DNA of 59,719 bases from a virus, in the IMG/VR virus record IMGVR_UViG_3300025000_000111, positions 1 to 59,719 of that record. One strand, given 5' to 3'. The notes beneath the pieces are model-generated. The model ran no database searches and was not told where the DNA came from. It saw nothing but the letters and a program-made list of their open reading frames with translations. The translations under genes were made by a program, and so were the position numbers. Positions 14,071 through 21,957 of this stretch are shown here, one piece after another (position 1 is the stretch's first letter; each line of letters starts with the position of its first letter).

Positions 14071-14756
14071 AGTCCCATTGCAGTTTTAATAGTTTCCTCA
14101 CCAAGGATGGTATAGGCTTTTTCGGCTAATTCTTTGGTTTTGAAATAGAATAATGAAACAATGTGACCCACACTCCAATCAATCTCTTTATATTCTCCGT
14201 TTTCCATTTCAAACCTCCACTTATACTGATTGGTTTTCCAATCCGGCTTCCACCCATCATTCAATGCTTCCATCACTACCATACATTTCATAATGGCTTG
14301 GATTTGTTCACAATGTTTTCTTGATGGGAGATTGGTCATTTGCTCACTATCAAATCTAAATTGATTAATGCGAAGGGTATCTATTTCGCTATTTTCGTCA
14401 ATGTAATATAAAGGCTTAACCTTATTATAACAATCTTCCAACGTTTCCAATGGTTCTGGCTGTTTTTGCAATTCCTCAATCTGCTTTCTTGCGGTTTCAA
14501 TTGTAGCCTGTAATTCCTGTAATTGTTCTTCTTTAGTTTTCATTGTTTCTTGTTTTAAAATGTATTTCTTAAATTCTTCAAAAGTTATTTCGGTGTATCC
14601 ATATGGAACAAATACAACCGAGTTGTTACCGTTTTTATCACACGGATAATAGTAATAATCCGTCTTATAAATTAAGTGCCCATTTTTTTCGGCATTCTTT
14701 TGAATCCATTTTAACGCTTCTGGATAATGTGCAATACACCATTTTTCTGGTATCAT
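14067..14756 (-). CDS. Conserved phage hypothetical protein with coiled coil, 229 aa
   Basis: The first 70 residues (EKWCIAHYPEALKWIQKNAE, then YTEITFEEFKKYILKQE) match a widespread Bacteroidota-phage module with a T-x-I-T/S-F-E-E-F signature. Residues 75-100 form a Glu/Gln-rich coiled coil (QELQATIETARKQIEELQKQ). The C-terminal half, with a KTKELAEKAYTIL motif, resembles a second copied module found at the ends of such proteins. Function is not established. Confidence 0.72.
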   Translation of the reverse strand: MIPEKWCIAHYPEALKWIQKNAEKNGHLIYKTDYYYYPCDKNGNNSVVFVPYGYTEITFEEFKKYILKQETMKTKEEQLQELQATIETARKQIEELQKQPEPLETLEDCYNKVKPLYYIDENSEIDTLRINQFRFDSEQMTNLPSRKHCEQIQAIMKCMVVMEALNDGWKPDWKTNQYKWRFEMENGEYKEIDWSVGHIVSLFYFKTKELAEKAYTILGEETIKTAMGL

Positions 14757-14762
14757 AGTTAT

Positions 14763-15446
14763 TTATTTTAAAATTGTTACTAATGTACTTCCAATTACTA
14801 TTCCGGTTACACCACTTACTAATATAGTCTTAAATATTCGTTTCTTGGCTATTTTCCGTTCGTTTAAGATACTTTTGTTGAGTTCCGATATAATCTTATT
14901 ATCAGTATCCGATAGTGTCTTAAAACGGCTTATTTCACTTCTATTAGTTTCGATTACCTTTTTAGCATCAGTTAAACTGTTGTTCAGGTCAATAACCATT
15001 GTCCGGCTTATTCTTAATTCCGATACGGAATAAACCAGTTCATTGTATGTTAAGTTAACCGTTTGAATATCAGGTATTGTCAGGATGACTGCCGTATCTT
15101 TGTCTATTGTCAGTAGTTCAACACTGTTGTTGATATTAGTTTCCAGTAGTTCAACCTGTTCTGTCAACGGTAATTGCCGGATACGTGTTTTATCCCTATT
15201 GTAGTCTGCTTTTACCTTATCTAACTGCTTAAGGTGTTTCAGGCTGTCAAAACTGATTTTGGCGTACAAAGCATTTTCCTGTGCCATAGCAAGGCTGTCT
15301 AAAGTAGTAATAGATTTTACCAGTTGTTCCTTGTCTGCTTTCAGTTGTTGTAAGTTACTGCTGTACTGCTTTTTCTGGTTATTGAACAGTATTATCGCCA
15401 GAAACACAAGTAATGCCAGTAATAATATGTAAATCAGGTTTTTCAT
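14763..15446 (-). CDS. Coiled-coil protein with membrane segments at both ends
   Basis: The 227-aa protein has an N-terminal membrane helix (LIYILLLALLVFLAIILF) followed by about 180 residues of charged helical repeats and a second hydrophobic helix at the C-terminus (TILVSGVTGIVIGSTLVTIL). This shape resembles Rz/spanin or membrane-scaffold proteins, but it lies in the early block rather than beside the endolysin, so a spanin role is unproven. Confidence 0.68.
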   Translation of the reverse strand: MKNLIYILLLALLVFLAIILFNNQKKQYSSNLQQLKADKEQLVKSITTLDSLAMAQENALYAKISFDSLKHLKQLDKVKADYNRDKTRIRQLPLTEQVELLETNINNSVELLTIDKDTAVILTIPDIQTVNLTYNELVYSVSELRISRTMVIDLNNSLTDAKKVIETNRSEISRFKTLSDTDNKIISELNKSILNERKIAKKRIFKTILVSGVTGIVIGSTLVTILK

Positions 15447-15730
15447 AATGCCTCAATCTCCTTTCTGACTTGTTGCCAATAAACAACCTTATCAGTCTTA
15501 TAAATCCAATTCACTAAATCAGAATTTAATGTAGTGTATTGAAACAATATTTCATCAACCGCAATAAGTGCGCATTGTTTGGCTGAATGGTAAGTCATAT
15601 TATCTGTTACCAACAAAGACTCATTATTCTCGTTTATGAAAATCAATGTAATATCCTGTTTTTTAAACTTTTCAATCAGTTCACGCATTTTTTCTTTTGG
15701 TGTCATTTTAATGCTATTTGTAATAATCAT
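15443..15730 (-). CDS. Hypothetical protein, 95 aa
   Basis: The start at 15730 lies shortly after the promoter -7 box; a Met eight codons later (MTPKEKMREL) is also plausible. The sequence MRELIEKFKKQDITLIFIN and SAKQCALIAVDEIL suits a small alpha-beta protein of the type often seen in phage early operons. No function is known. Overlaps the next gene by 4 bases. Confidence 0.68.
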   Translation of the reverse strand: MIITNSIKMTPKEKMRELIEKFKKQDITLIFINENNESLLVTDNMTYHSAKQCALIAVDEILFQYTTLNSDLVNWIYKTDKVVYWQQVRKEIEAL

Positions 15731-15753
15731 TCTTGATTTACGATTTTTTTTTA

Positions 15754-15784
15754 CAAATGTACAACAATAAAAACTGTTTGTCAA
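15754..15784 (-). promoter_or_regulatory. Early promoter, Bacteroidota type
   Basis: Minus-strand TTGACAA from 15784 and TACATTTG from 15761, 23 bases apart. Confidence 0.88.
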
Positions 15785-15803
15785 GTATTATTTTGAAATA
15801 TTT

Positions 15804-16188
15804 TTAATCAGGAATTAAAGTGTGTGCATCGTAATGACATTTTTCACACAAAGTTAGCAAGTCTTCAAGATGGTCAAGTTCTTTACCTCTATGTTTATAT
15901 GTAGTATGGTGTACGTTTAAAGATTCATCAGAGCCACAAACAGTACATTTATAGTTATCCCTTTTCAACACGGTAGCCCTTACTTTAAGCCAGTACGGTG
16001 TTTTAAGGTAATCACTGTAATTAGGATACCAAGTTTTAACCTTAACGGCCTTTTTATTTACTATTACTTTTTTTTTTCTTTGGTTTCCTTATTTTACGAG
16101 CCCTTAAAGCATTTCTTTCCTTTTCAACATAGTCTTTGTCCTTGATTGTACTTGCATACATTTCTATTAGTTTATCTGTTGATTTCAT
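15804..16188 (-). pseudogene. HNH endonuclease gene with frame break at an A10 run
   Basis: From 16188 a basic protein is encoded (MKSTDKLIEMYASTIK to RKIRKPKKKK). After ten A residues (complement of 16068-16077) the frame stops within five codons, but the +1 frame continues with YLKTPYWLKVRATVLKRDN, YKCTVCGS, NVHHTTYKHRG and LLTLCEKCHYDAH: a complete HNH nuclease with two CxxC pairs. One base fewer in the run would restore a 127-aa enzyme. The ATGA overlap with the upstream gene shows that the start is genuine. This is either a read error, slippage-controlled expression or a fresh mutation. Confidence 0.78.
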
Positions 16189-16718
16189 TTTCTTGGGCAA
16201 AAGTATCTTGAAATTAAAGTATCCCTGAATAACTCTATAATGTCTGATTTAGTCTTAGTTCCTTTGTGGGCAATAATAGGGTTTAATATCCAAAACTTTT
16301 TATATTCCTCACCGTTATCCCAATATTCAAACTTACCATAGATACCAAGTTGAAAAAATTTATCTAAGATATTCTTAACCTCTCGCCTGTTTACTTTGAA
16401 CATTTCTTCAAGCATTAAAGAGGTACAATCATCATCCAATGGTTTAAGTGAGTTGGTTTCAAACTCTATCATATTACACATTTTATACACAAACCTAAAT
16501 TCAATAGGCGTCAATACTTTAGATAAGTAGTTGGATACTTCTGTGTTTATTTTGTAAAATATTGGAATCTTGTATGGGACAAATCCTTTTTTTAATGGCT
16601 TATGTCCTGTTGGTAATTGTCTTACTTCTCCTGTTGTCTGAGAAATGGCTTGTAATACCTCATCGTGATTGATTGCTGATGTTACTCGATAGTCTTTTTT
16701 CATAAGTTTTTTCTGCAA
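16185..16718 (-). CDS. RepL-like winged-helix protein
   Basis: The 177-aa protein contains KVLTPIEFRFVYKMCNMIE, then EEMFKVNRREVKNILDKFF and a closing FWILNPIIAHKG. The order (helical lead, winged helix, then W-x-x-NP) resembles RepL-type plasmid initiators and related phage DNA-binding proteins. It is the first early gene after the lysis block, with its own promoter, so it could be a replication initiator or an early regulator. Confidence 0.62.
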   Translation of the reverse strand: MQKKLMKKDYRVTSAINHDEVLQAISQTTGEVRQLPTGHKPLKKGFVPYKIPIFYKINTEVSNYLSKVLTPIEFRFVYKMCNMIEFETNSLKPLDDDCTSLMLEEMFKVNRREVKNILDKFFQLGIYGKFEYWDNGEEYKKFWILNPIIAHKGTKTKSDIIELFRDTLISRYFCPRK

Positions 16719-16746
16719 ATATACAACAAAAAAAGCTCTGTGTCAA
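16716..16746 (-). promoter_or_regulatory. Early promoter, Bacteroidota type
   Basis: Minus-strand TTGACAC from 16746 and TATATTTG from 16723, 23 bases apart, just before the RepL-like gene. Confidence 0.82.
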
Positions 16747-16989
16747 TAACAAATGGTAAGTAGTTACCAAAATACTGTATAGTTCTTACCAAAACACATC
16801 TGCAACTTATTGATTATCAGTACCCAAAAATCGTCTTCTTTCTTAATCTAAGAGACCTATAAAGTATTATAAAGGGATAAAAGATTTAGAGTCGGTTTCA
16901 ACCATCTTTGCGTTCTAAGAGGACTTTGCTTTTGGCTTAGGTTGGCAAAATATAAATCTAATTTTTTGAATGTTTAACAATAACCATTG
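16747..16989. other. Non-coding gap between lysis and early blocks
   Basis: No ORF is convincing here. The gap holds a GGTAA/TTACC hairpin near 16753-16767, two TTACCAAAA strings, and two similar TCTAAGAG strings (near 16847 and 16914). It may hold the end of the late transcript or an operator for the early promoter, but no clear terminator was found. Confidence 0.5.
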
Positions 16990-17400
16990 TTATTTTAACT
17001 GGAAGTGCATTCCATCAGGATACGACCAATCAGCCCCACATTCAAATCCATGTTTTCTCCATATAGATAAGAATGGCTTACTGAATTTACAAGGCTGACC
17101 CATAGGATTTTCAAAGGCATTAATGTCAACAGCCAGTCCCCAACTATGTAATGACATTGACTTGCTGGTACGTTTTGGTCTGATATTGAAACATCCATCC
17201 CATGATTTAATTTCCTTAACCAATCCTGTCTGGATAAGATCAATGAATACAAGCATTAACGGTTCTACAATGTCTTTATTGCAGTATATCTTCTTAGGAA
17301 TGTAACCAATCTCTAACTCAGTAGGGACATCAAACACGGTTAAATGTCTGCTACCGTTAACAGGTTCACCATATTTTTTAAATGCTTCTGCACTGGTCAT
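16990..17400 (-). CDS. Endolysin, peptidase M15 family
   Basis: The 136-aa protein has the M15 zinc-peptidase motifs SLHSWGLAVDIN (S-x-H-x2-G-x-A-x-D, about residues 82-93) and DGMHFQLK at the C-terminus. Such enzymes (VanY/D-Ala-D-Ala carboxypeptidase or L-Ala-D-Glu endopeptidase type) cleave peptidoglycan stem peptides and are common phage endolysins. It lacks a signal peptide, so it would need the holin candidates immediately upstream to reach the wall. Confidence 0.9.
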   Translation of the reverse strand: MTSAEAFKKYGEPVNGSRHLTVFDVPTELEIGYIPKKIYCNKDIVEPLMLVFIDLIQTGLVKEIKSWDGCFNIRPKRTSKSMSLHSWGLAVDINAFENPMGQPCKFSKPFLSIWRKHGFECGADWSYPDGMHFQLK

Positions 17401-17402
17401 AA

Positions 17403-17693
17403 TTAGTCTCCTTCCTGATTTTTATCGTAAAACATTTCGTTACCCTCCGCCTTAACCTTTCCAAAGAATACAGCAGCACACAAGCCACCAACAGCCGTTA
17501 TAACAGCAGCAAGACCAAGAAGGTCACTATCTATGGTATAAGTTGAGAACAGGTCTATAAACAGCATTAAAATGAACGATAATGTAGTAATACCTCCAAC
17601 AATGGATGCTATCACTAAAGCAAAGTTCTTTGATGATATTCCAGTATTGGAAGTTATTAAAGACATAAAGACGTTCATCTTTTTTTGAACCAT
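17403..17693 (-). CDS. Small membrane protein, holin candidate
   Basis: The start at 17693 (MVQKKMNVFMSLI) overlaps the previous small gene by 19 bases. The 96-aa protein has two hydrophobic helices (FALVIASIVGGITTLSFILM and LLGLAAVITAVGGLCAAVFF) and a charged C-terminus (KNQEGD), the usual class II holin shape. Its stop lies 2 bases before the endolysin start. Confidence 0.72.
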   Translation of the reverse strand: MVQKKMNVFMSLITSNTGISSKNFALVIASIVGGITTLSFILMLFIDLFSTYTIDSDLLGLAAVITAVGGLCAAVFFGKVKAEGNEMFYDKNQEGD

Positions 17694-17899
17694 CGTCTTG
17701 TACCGTTTACAATTGACACTAACCCAGCAATAATGGCTACCGACCAAGCAGTATGTTGAAAGGCTGTATTAATAATTTCAAGTGATGCTATATGAAAAAT
17801 ACCAGAAACATCTGATGTAATCTGCCCTGTCATAGCAGCGATAATACTTGTAACAGCAGCCTTGCCACCATTAAAACTGTTCATAATGTCATCTATCAT
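17675..17899 (-). CDS. Small membrane protein, second holin candidate
   Basis: A 74-aa protein with AAVTSIIAAMTG and TAWSVAIIAGLVSIVNG hydrophobic segments and a strongly basic end (TRRWFKKR). It could be a holin, antiholin or chaperone of the neighbouring membrane protein. The two genes overlap by 19 bases and precede the endolysin. Confidence 0.65.
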   Translation of the reverse strand: MIDDIMNSFNGGKAAVTSIIAAMTGQITSDVSGIFHIASLEIINTAFQHTAWSVAIIAGLVSIVNGTRRWFKKR

Positions 17900-17938
17900 G
17901 TTTTAATCTTTCTTGAACCACACTTACACATTATTTTA

Positions 17939-18436
17939 TTACTTATATATTACATCAAATGCTAAATTAAATCCACTGGTATAAGCTAAGTAGTAACACC
18001 CAGCCTCCACTACATATTGTTTCCAGTTCTTCTTACTACCTATCGGTATAACTATTGCAGTAATCATTGTAACATTCCTTACCATTCTTATCATATGATA
18101 ACCATCAGTTGCAAAAGATAAAGCGGTAGAACTATATGGAAATTTCTCAGCATACTTAGGGTTATAACCAAGATAATACCAGTTGTTGTCTGATGGTCTT
18201 AAAGGCATTTTCCATTTGTTTTCCCAGCTTTCAGCTGGATTCCAATACTTCCTGTTAGCATTAGGAAACACGTTCTCAAACTCATCATAATGAACCCTTA
18301 GTGTTTCTGCCGTACCATCACAAAAGCCTGACACAACCATTAGACTGGATTTAACCGCAATAGTTTTCCAATCTAATTTCTGTGTATAGCCTGACAAACA
18401 GGATACTATCAGTAATATGGTTAACAGCCTCCTCAC
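17939..18436 (-). CDS. Exported hypothetical protein, 165 aa
   Basis: An N-terminal signal peptide (MRRLLTILLIVSCLSGYTQ) suggests export; the Cys could even be a lipobox, though no clear L-x-x-C alignment is present. The mature part is aromatic-rich (WNPAESWENKWKMPLRP, NNWYYLGYNP). Proteins of this type appear in lysis regions of Bacteroidota phages, so a spanin-like or envelope role is possible but not shown. Confidence 0.65.
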   Translation of the reverse strand: MRRLLTILLIVSCLSGYTQKLDWKTIAVKSSLMVVSGFCDGTAETLRVHYDEFENVFPNANRKYWNPAESWENKWKMPLRPSDNNWYYLGYNPKYAEKFPYSSTALSFATDGYHMIRMVRNVTMITAIVIPIGSKKNWKQYVVEAGCYYLAYTSGFNLAFDVIYK

Positions 18437-18723
18437 TATTGTTCTGTTGTTTCTTGGATTGGAATACTATCAAGCAATACACAATCAGTAAACAACCCAG
18501 CTTCTTGAAACTCTGGTTTAGCCTCCATATAATAGAACCCATCGAATTGCTGTTCTGGTTCAGGTGTGTAGTAATGTTCTGTTTCAGTCCGTGTGAACTC
18601 ACTATTAGTTAATTGATTCTTCCAAGTAACTATCTTAGCGTCCTGAGCAAGATAGGATTTAAGGGTTTTAAATTGTGCGTATTTTGTTGGAGGCAATACT
18701 ACCTCAGGTGTTAGTTCTTCCAT
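18436..18723 (-). CDS. Hypothetical protein downstream of the adhesin, 95 aa
   Basis: An acidic protein rich in Thr, Glu and aromatic residues (ETEHYYTPEPEQQFDGFYYM). It starts 2 bases after the adhesin gene, where phages often keep a fibre-assembly chaperone. It overlaps the exported protein gene by one base. No family identified. Confidence 0.6.
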   Translation of the reverse strand: MEELTPEVVLPPTKYAQFKTLKSYLAQDAKIVTWKNQLTNSEFTRTETEHYYTPEPEQQFDGFYYMEAKPEFQEAGLFTDCVLLDSIPIQETTEQ

Positions 18724-18725
18724 TG

Positions 18726-20381
18726 TTATGATTTTATTAAGCGTAATGATATACCTATTTTTTTACTCTCCACAATTGAAAACGGTAATGTTGCTGAATC
18801 ATAAGCAAGTTGAAATGATTTAATTAATGTTGCACTTTGTTCATCACTACACCCAAATAAACCGTATTGTTTTGTATAAGCAAACACCCCAGCAGCAGCA
18901 TTACGAATACCATTACCCAACCCAGTAAACCCACTCGTATTATCAGCCCCTGTATTCGGTGTATTCCAATAGTCTGTACCTGTCATTTTCATCTTACCAC
19001 CAGCCACAACAGCACCGCCTAAAGCAGTTTGTAAGGTTGTAAACTCAGTTGATGTAGGTACGTGCCATCCAAATGAAGCAGAAGCCATATCAAGGTCAAA
19101 CAGTTTTACAGCATACCAATTATATAGTTTACCATATATCGCACCATTAGCAGCATCGTTATTGTAGTAGCACCACATACCTGATTCCTTCAAAGCAGCA
19201 TAAGTCTTTGCAGTTGCATCACCAGCCGTTGCAGCATAAACAGCATCATATATCTCGGTTGCGTTTGCCCAGCCGAGTTCTGAAATACTGCATGAATCAA
19301 TTGTAGCACTTAAACCAACCGCATTTAGCCCGACTGTTGTATTTACTGCTGTTGCCTTTAAAATTATAGTTTGAGTTCCTGCCGCTGTTATATTAGCACC
19401 CGAAACACCACCTAATAAAATATTGGCAGTACCACCAGTTAATGCACTTACAACGGTAACACATTTGTAATATTTACCAGCTGTCAATGTCTTTGTTTGT
19501 GTTGCTGTTGCCGTTGCTGCTGTTGCTATGATATTATCAGTATCATAGGCAATCCCAACTCCTAAAGTCCAGCCTGTTGCACTTCCTGTTATCGTAGGAT
19601 TGTCAAGTTTCTCCACAGCAGCAGCCGTTTGCATCTCAGGTATAACATTCCCCATCGGAGTGCATACAGCCTCAAAGTTACGTGTTGCCCATGTTTGAGT
19701 ACCTATAACGGTTGATTCAATTGCACTGTATAAAGTAGCAATAAAAGCCGTTTCACTTGTAATTTGATCAGTTGTTAATTCAGTATTTTGAAGCCTATAA
19801 TAGTTTATTTTAGCAGATAAGGCAGTGAATAGGGTATTGAATTTTGCTACCGTTGAAACTGTCAGCGTATCGAATAACGTACCATCTGCATAAATCTTTA
19901 AAGAAGTTCCATTTGCGACAAACATCCATTTTGTAAACTTACCGATGTAAGCAGAATTATTTACAGTCCCGTCAACCGTTGCACCCGCTGAATTAGTGAA
20001 TGAGAATACGTTTGTTGTAGTCTTATTTTTTAATAATGTTGACCCTGTCGAATCCGATGCGATTGTACGGTTTGTTTCAGAGTTACCATTAAAATTGATC
20101 ATTGAACTGATTGACCAAATGCCAGTCGCTGATAAGTCGATTAAGGTATGAATAAATAGACGTGCCTCACCATTCTGATTCGATGCAGTGTATTTCGACA
20201 AAGGCGCAATACCTCCAACGAGGCGAGGTTGAACTGTTGCTGTTGCTGATCCGTCTAAATTGTTATGGGCTGTACCCATATCATAAGCTGTACGTACATA
20301 TTTCAGTACACCATCAACTCTTTCAAATAATCCTGCATTTGCATCAAACAAAAGCAGTGTTGTGTCATATAATGTTGCCAT
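18726..20381 (-). CDS. Tail adhesin with LamG-like and FISUMP domains
   Basis: The 551-aa protein has an N-terminal concanavalin/LamG-like half (VANGTSLKIYADGTLFDTL near residue 170) and a C-terminal FISUMP domain (TIGR02145 type: IGTQTWATRNFE, GKLYNWYAVKLF, FGWHVPTSTEFTTLQTALGG, GLGNGIRN, near the terminus SLRLIKS). FISUMP domains are known from surface proteins of Fibrobacteres and Bacteroidota. Its place after the fibre genes and before lysis suits the host-recognition tip protein. Confidence 0.82.
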   Translation of the reverse strand: MATLYDTTLLLFDANAGLFERVDGVLKYVRTAYDMGTAHNNLDGSATATVQPRLVGGIAPLSKYTASNQNGEARLFIHTLIDLSATGIWSISSMINFNGNSETNRTIASDSTGSTLLKNKTTTNVFSFTNSAGATVDGTVNNSAYIGKFTKWMFVANGTSLKIYADGTLFDTLTVSTVAKFNTLFTALSAKINYYRLQNTELTTDQITSETAFIATLYSAIESTVIGTQTWATRNFEAVCTPMGNVIPEMQTAAAVEKLDNPTITGSATGWTLGVGIAYDTDNIIATAATATATQTKTLTAGKYYKCVTVVSALTGGTANILLGGVSGANITAAGTQTIILKATAVNTTVGLNAVGLSATIDSCSISELGWANATEIYDAVYAATAGDATAKTYAALKESGMWCYYNNDAANGAIYGKLYNWYAVKLFDLDMASASFGWHVPTSTEFTTLQTALGGAVVAGGKMKMTGTDYWNTPNTGADNTSGFTGLGNGIRNAAAGVFAYTKQYGLFGCSDEQSATLIKSFQLAYDSATLPFSIVESKKIGISLRLIKS

Positions 20382-20383
20382 AA

Positions 20384-20779
20384 TTAATTATTTATAATAT
20401 AACAGTAAATTGTTTCGGTGTTACCACCATTTTTAATCGTTCCACCTAAACCTATTACATACAAATTGTAATCGTAATATAATTGTTGACAAGCGGTTAA
20501 TACTTCTCCAACTAAGAAACAGATAATATCTGTTGTTATTTCTGGATTCTTTACAGTTCCACCAGCAGCTATAACCATATCTCTATAAGGAGGATACAGG
20601 TCTGAACAGAAACCACCTTGACCACTTTCAACTATCAATCTTATAGCAGGAAAACCATCATCAGCCATGACAATGGATTCCCGAAATAAGTCAAGTAAAG
20701 AGGAAGAAGTATTTGTACAGTTTAACTGTATTATTCCATTATCAAAGAAAAGTTGTCTAAAGATTTCACTGTTCTGCAT
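20384..20779 (-). CDS. Tail-tip associated small protein, repeat family
   Basis: The 131-aa protein has LLDLFRESIVMADDGFPAIR (residues 27-46), a block also present in the next two genes upstream, and two Y-x-x-Y-V/M-x-x-x-GGT motifs (YPPYRDMVIAAGGTVKN, YDYNLYVIGLGGTIKN) common in virion proteins of Bacteroidota phages. It probably forms part of the tail tip or carries a surface-exposed loop. It overlaps its neighbour by 14 bases. Confidence 0.65.
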   Translation of the reverse strand: MQNSEIFRQLFFDNGIIQLNCTNTSSSLLDLFRESIVMADDGFPAIRLIVESGQGGFCSDLYPPYRDMVIAAGGTVKNPEITTDIICFLVGEVLTACQQLYYDYNLYVIGLGGTIKNGGNTETIYCYIINN

Positions 20780-20963
20780 ATACTCTTAGTGCATAATTTC
20801 CGCTGTCATCCAAGCCGATAAGTAATCGCAACAACTCATCAAGCGACATATCTTTGTTTAAGCAAGTGAAATAAGGGCTTCCATCGCTGTTAACGACCAT
20901 AACCCTTATCAATGCCTCAGCAGATAAATCTGTGTTTGTACAGTTAATTGCTAATTCTGCCAT
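20766..20963 (-). CDS. Tail-tip associated small protein, repeat family
   Basis: A 65-aa protein with LDELLRLLIGLDDSGNYALR, the shared block of this three-gene family (L-x-x-L-x-R-x-x-I-x-L-D-D-x-G-x-x-A-L-R). Opening CTNTDLSAEALIRVMVVNSD resembles the neighbours' CTNTSSS and related starts. Likely virion-associated, function unknown. Confidence 0.62.
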   Translation of the reverse strand: MAELAINCTNTDLSAEALIRVMVVNSDGSPYFTCLNKDMSLDELLRLLIGLDDSGNYALRVYAEQ

Positions 20964-20964
20964 G

Positions 20965-21333
20965 TTACTGTGGTGCTGGTTCGTTAGACATTAACATTAA
21001 ACAGACATCACCGGATTCATTACGGGCAAAACACATTCTTAAAGCATCTTCCAGTTGTTCACCAACATTACAAACATCATCGTCTGCATCTGCTGTCTGT
21101 AAGATAATTCTTAAAGAAGGTCTTCCATCTGTATCCAGTTCCAATGCTCTCTGAAATAACTCATAGAATGAATCTTTGGTTGAACATGAGATAGGTTCTG
21201 TTCTGTCGTTAGCCAGATATACAGTTACGTTGATGAAGTTATTAGCTGACAGGGTATCATTACGGACAATTAAAGCCCCTAAGAGTGTTTCAAAAGAAAT
21301 CCCTGCTTTTCCGCATGTTACGTAGTTGCTCAT
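20965..21333 (-). CDS. Tail-tip associated small protein, repeat family
   Basis: The 122-aa protein carries FYELFQRALELDTDGRPSLR, the same block as the two genes downstream, and a first copy-like part (FETLLGALIVRNDTLSANNF). It probably arose by local duplication. Its start overlaps the stop of the putative tail structural gene by one base. Confidence 0.65.
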   Translation of the reverse strand: MSNYVTCGKAGISFETLLGALIVRNDTLSANNFINVTVYLANDRTEPISCSTKDSFYELFQRALELDTDGRPSLRIILQTADADDDVCNVGEQLEDALRMCFARNESGDVCLMLMSNEPAPQ

Positions 21334-21887
21334 TATACTAGAGGATTAGCTGTACGTTCAGGAGAGAATTTTGATTCCCAAGTGGCTGTTCCAACCAGTT
21401 TCTTGATTGACTTGTTACCACGAAGAATAACCTCTTTCATTGATATTGTTGCCAATACCCCGCCTTCTCCACCGTATAAATGTGTCTGGTCTGCAAACCA
21501 TAATCTCATGGTTGTGTTGCATTCCATGTTACGCATAAATTCGTAGTTCAGGTCAGTGTTATCGTCAATATCAATATTGATAGTGAAGGTTGACGGTGTG
21601 TACACTTTACGTCTCATACTGATTTCAACCATCTCATTAACACCAGCAGGCATGTCGGCAGATACAGTCAGTTCCCTGATGGTATCGGTGCTGGCTACAT
21701 CTGTGTTACTGATTCTCAATAACCAATCTGTTGCGGTTGTCCAGTTTGCAACAATAGCAGCATCCTGAGAAGCAAGATATATTTTCTCTATCTCACCAAA
21801 CACAACTGCTGGGTCGCAAGGATCAAAATCGACCACTGGAAGGTAATCACTGCACCCTGTCGGGCAAGTAGGATTAATTACACTCAT
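21333..21887 (-). CDS. Putative tail structural protein, 184 aa
   Basis: A mostly beta protein with ATDWLLRISNTD, ELTVSADMPAGVNEMVEISM and STFTINIDIDDNTDLNYEFM. The pattern suits a tail-tube or baseplate component with a long beta hairpin. It sits after a late promoter-like element (21914-21921) and before the tail-tip repeats, so it may be produced in high amounts. Assignment as major tail protein is possible but unproven. Confidence 0.55.
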   Translation of the reverse strand: MSVINPTCPTGCSDYLPVVDFDPCDPAVVFGEIEKIYLASQDAAIVANWTTATDWLLRISNTDVASTDTIRELTVSADMPAGVNEMVEISMRRKVYTPSTFTINIDIDDNTDLNYEFMRNMECNTTMRLWFADQTHLYGGEGGVLATISMKEVILRGNKSIKKLVGTATWESKFSPERTANPLV

Positions 21888-21913
21888 TTTTTCAAAGTTT
21901 TTAAATTATTAAA

Positions 21914-21957
21914 CAAAAATAGATAAACAACAAGCCAATTAAAATCATATATAATTA
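21914..21957 (-). promoter_or_regulatory. Possible late promoter
   Basis: Minus-strand TATTTTTG (21921-21914) with an AT-rich block AATTAAAATCATATATAATT upstream at 21938-21957; nearly the same block lies beside the element at 30641. It fits the late promoter pattern seen more clearly at 33619 and 45344. Confidence 0.45.
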
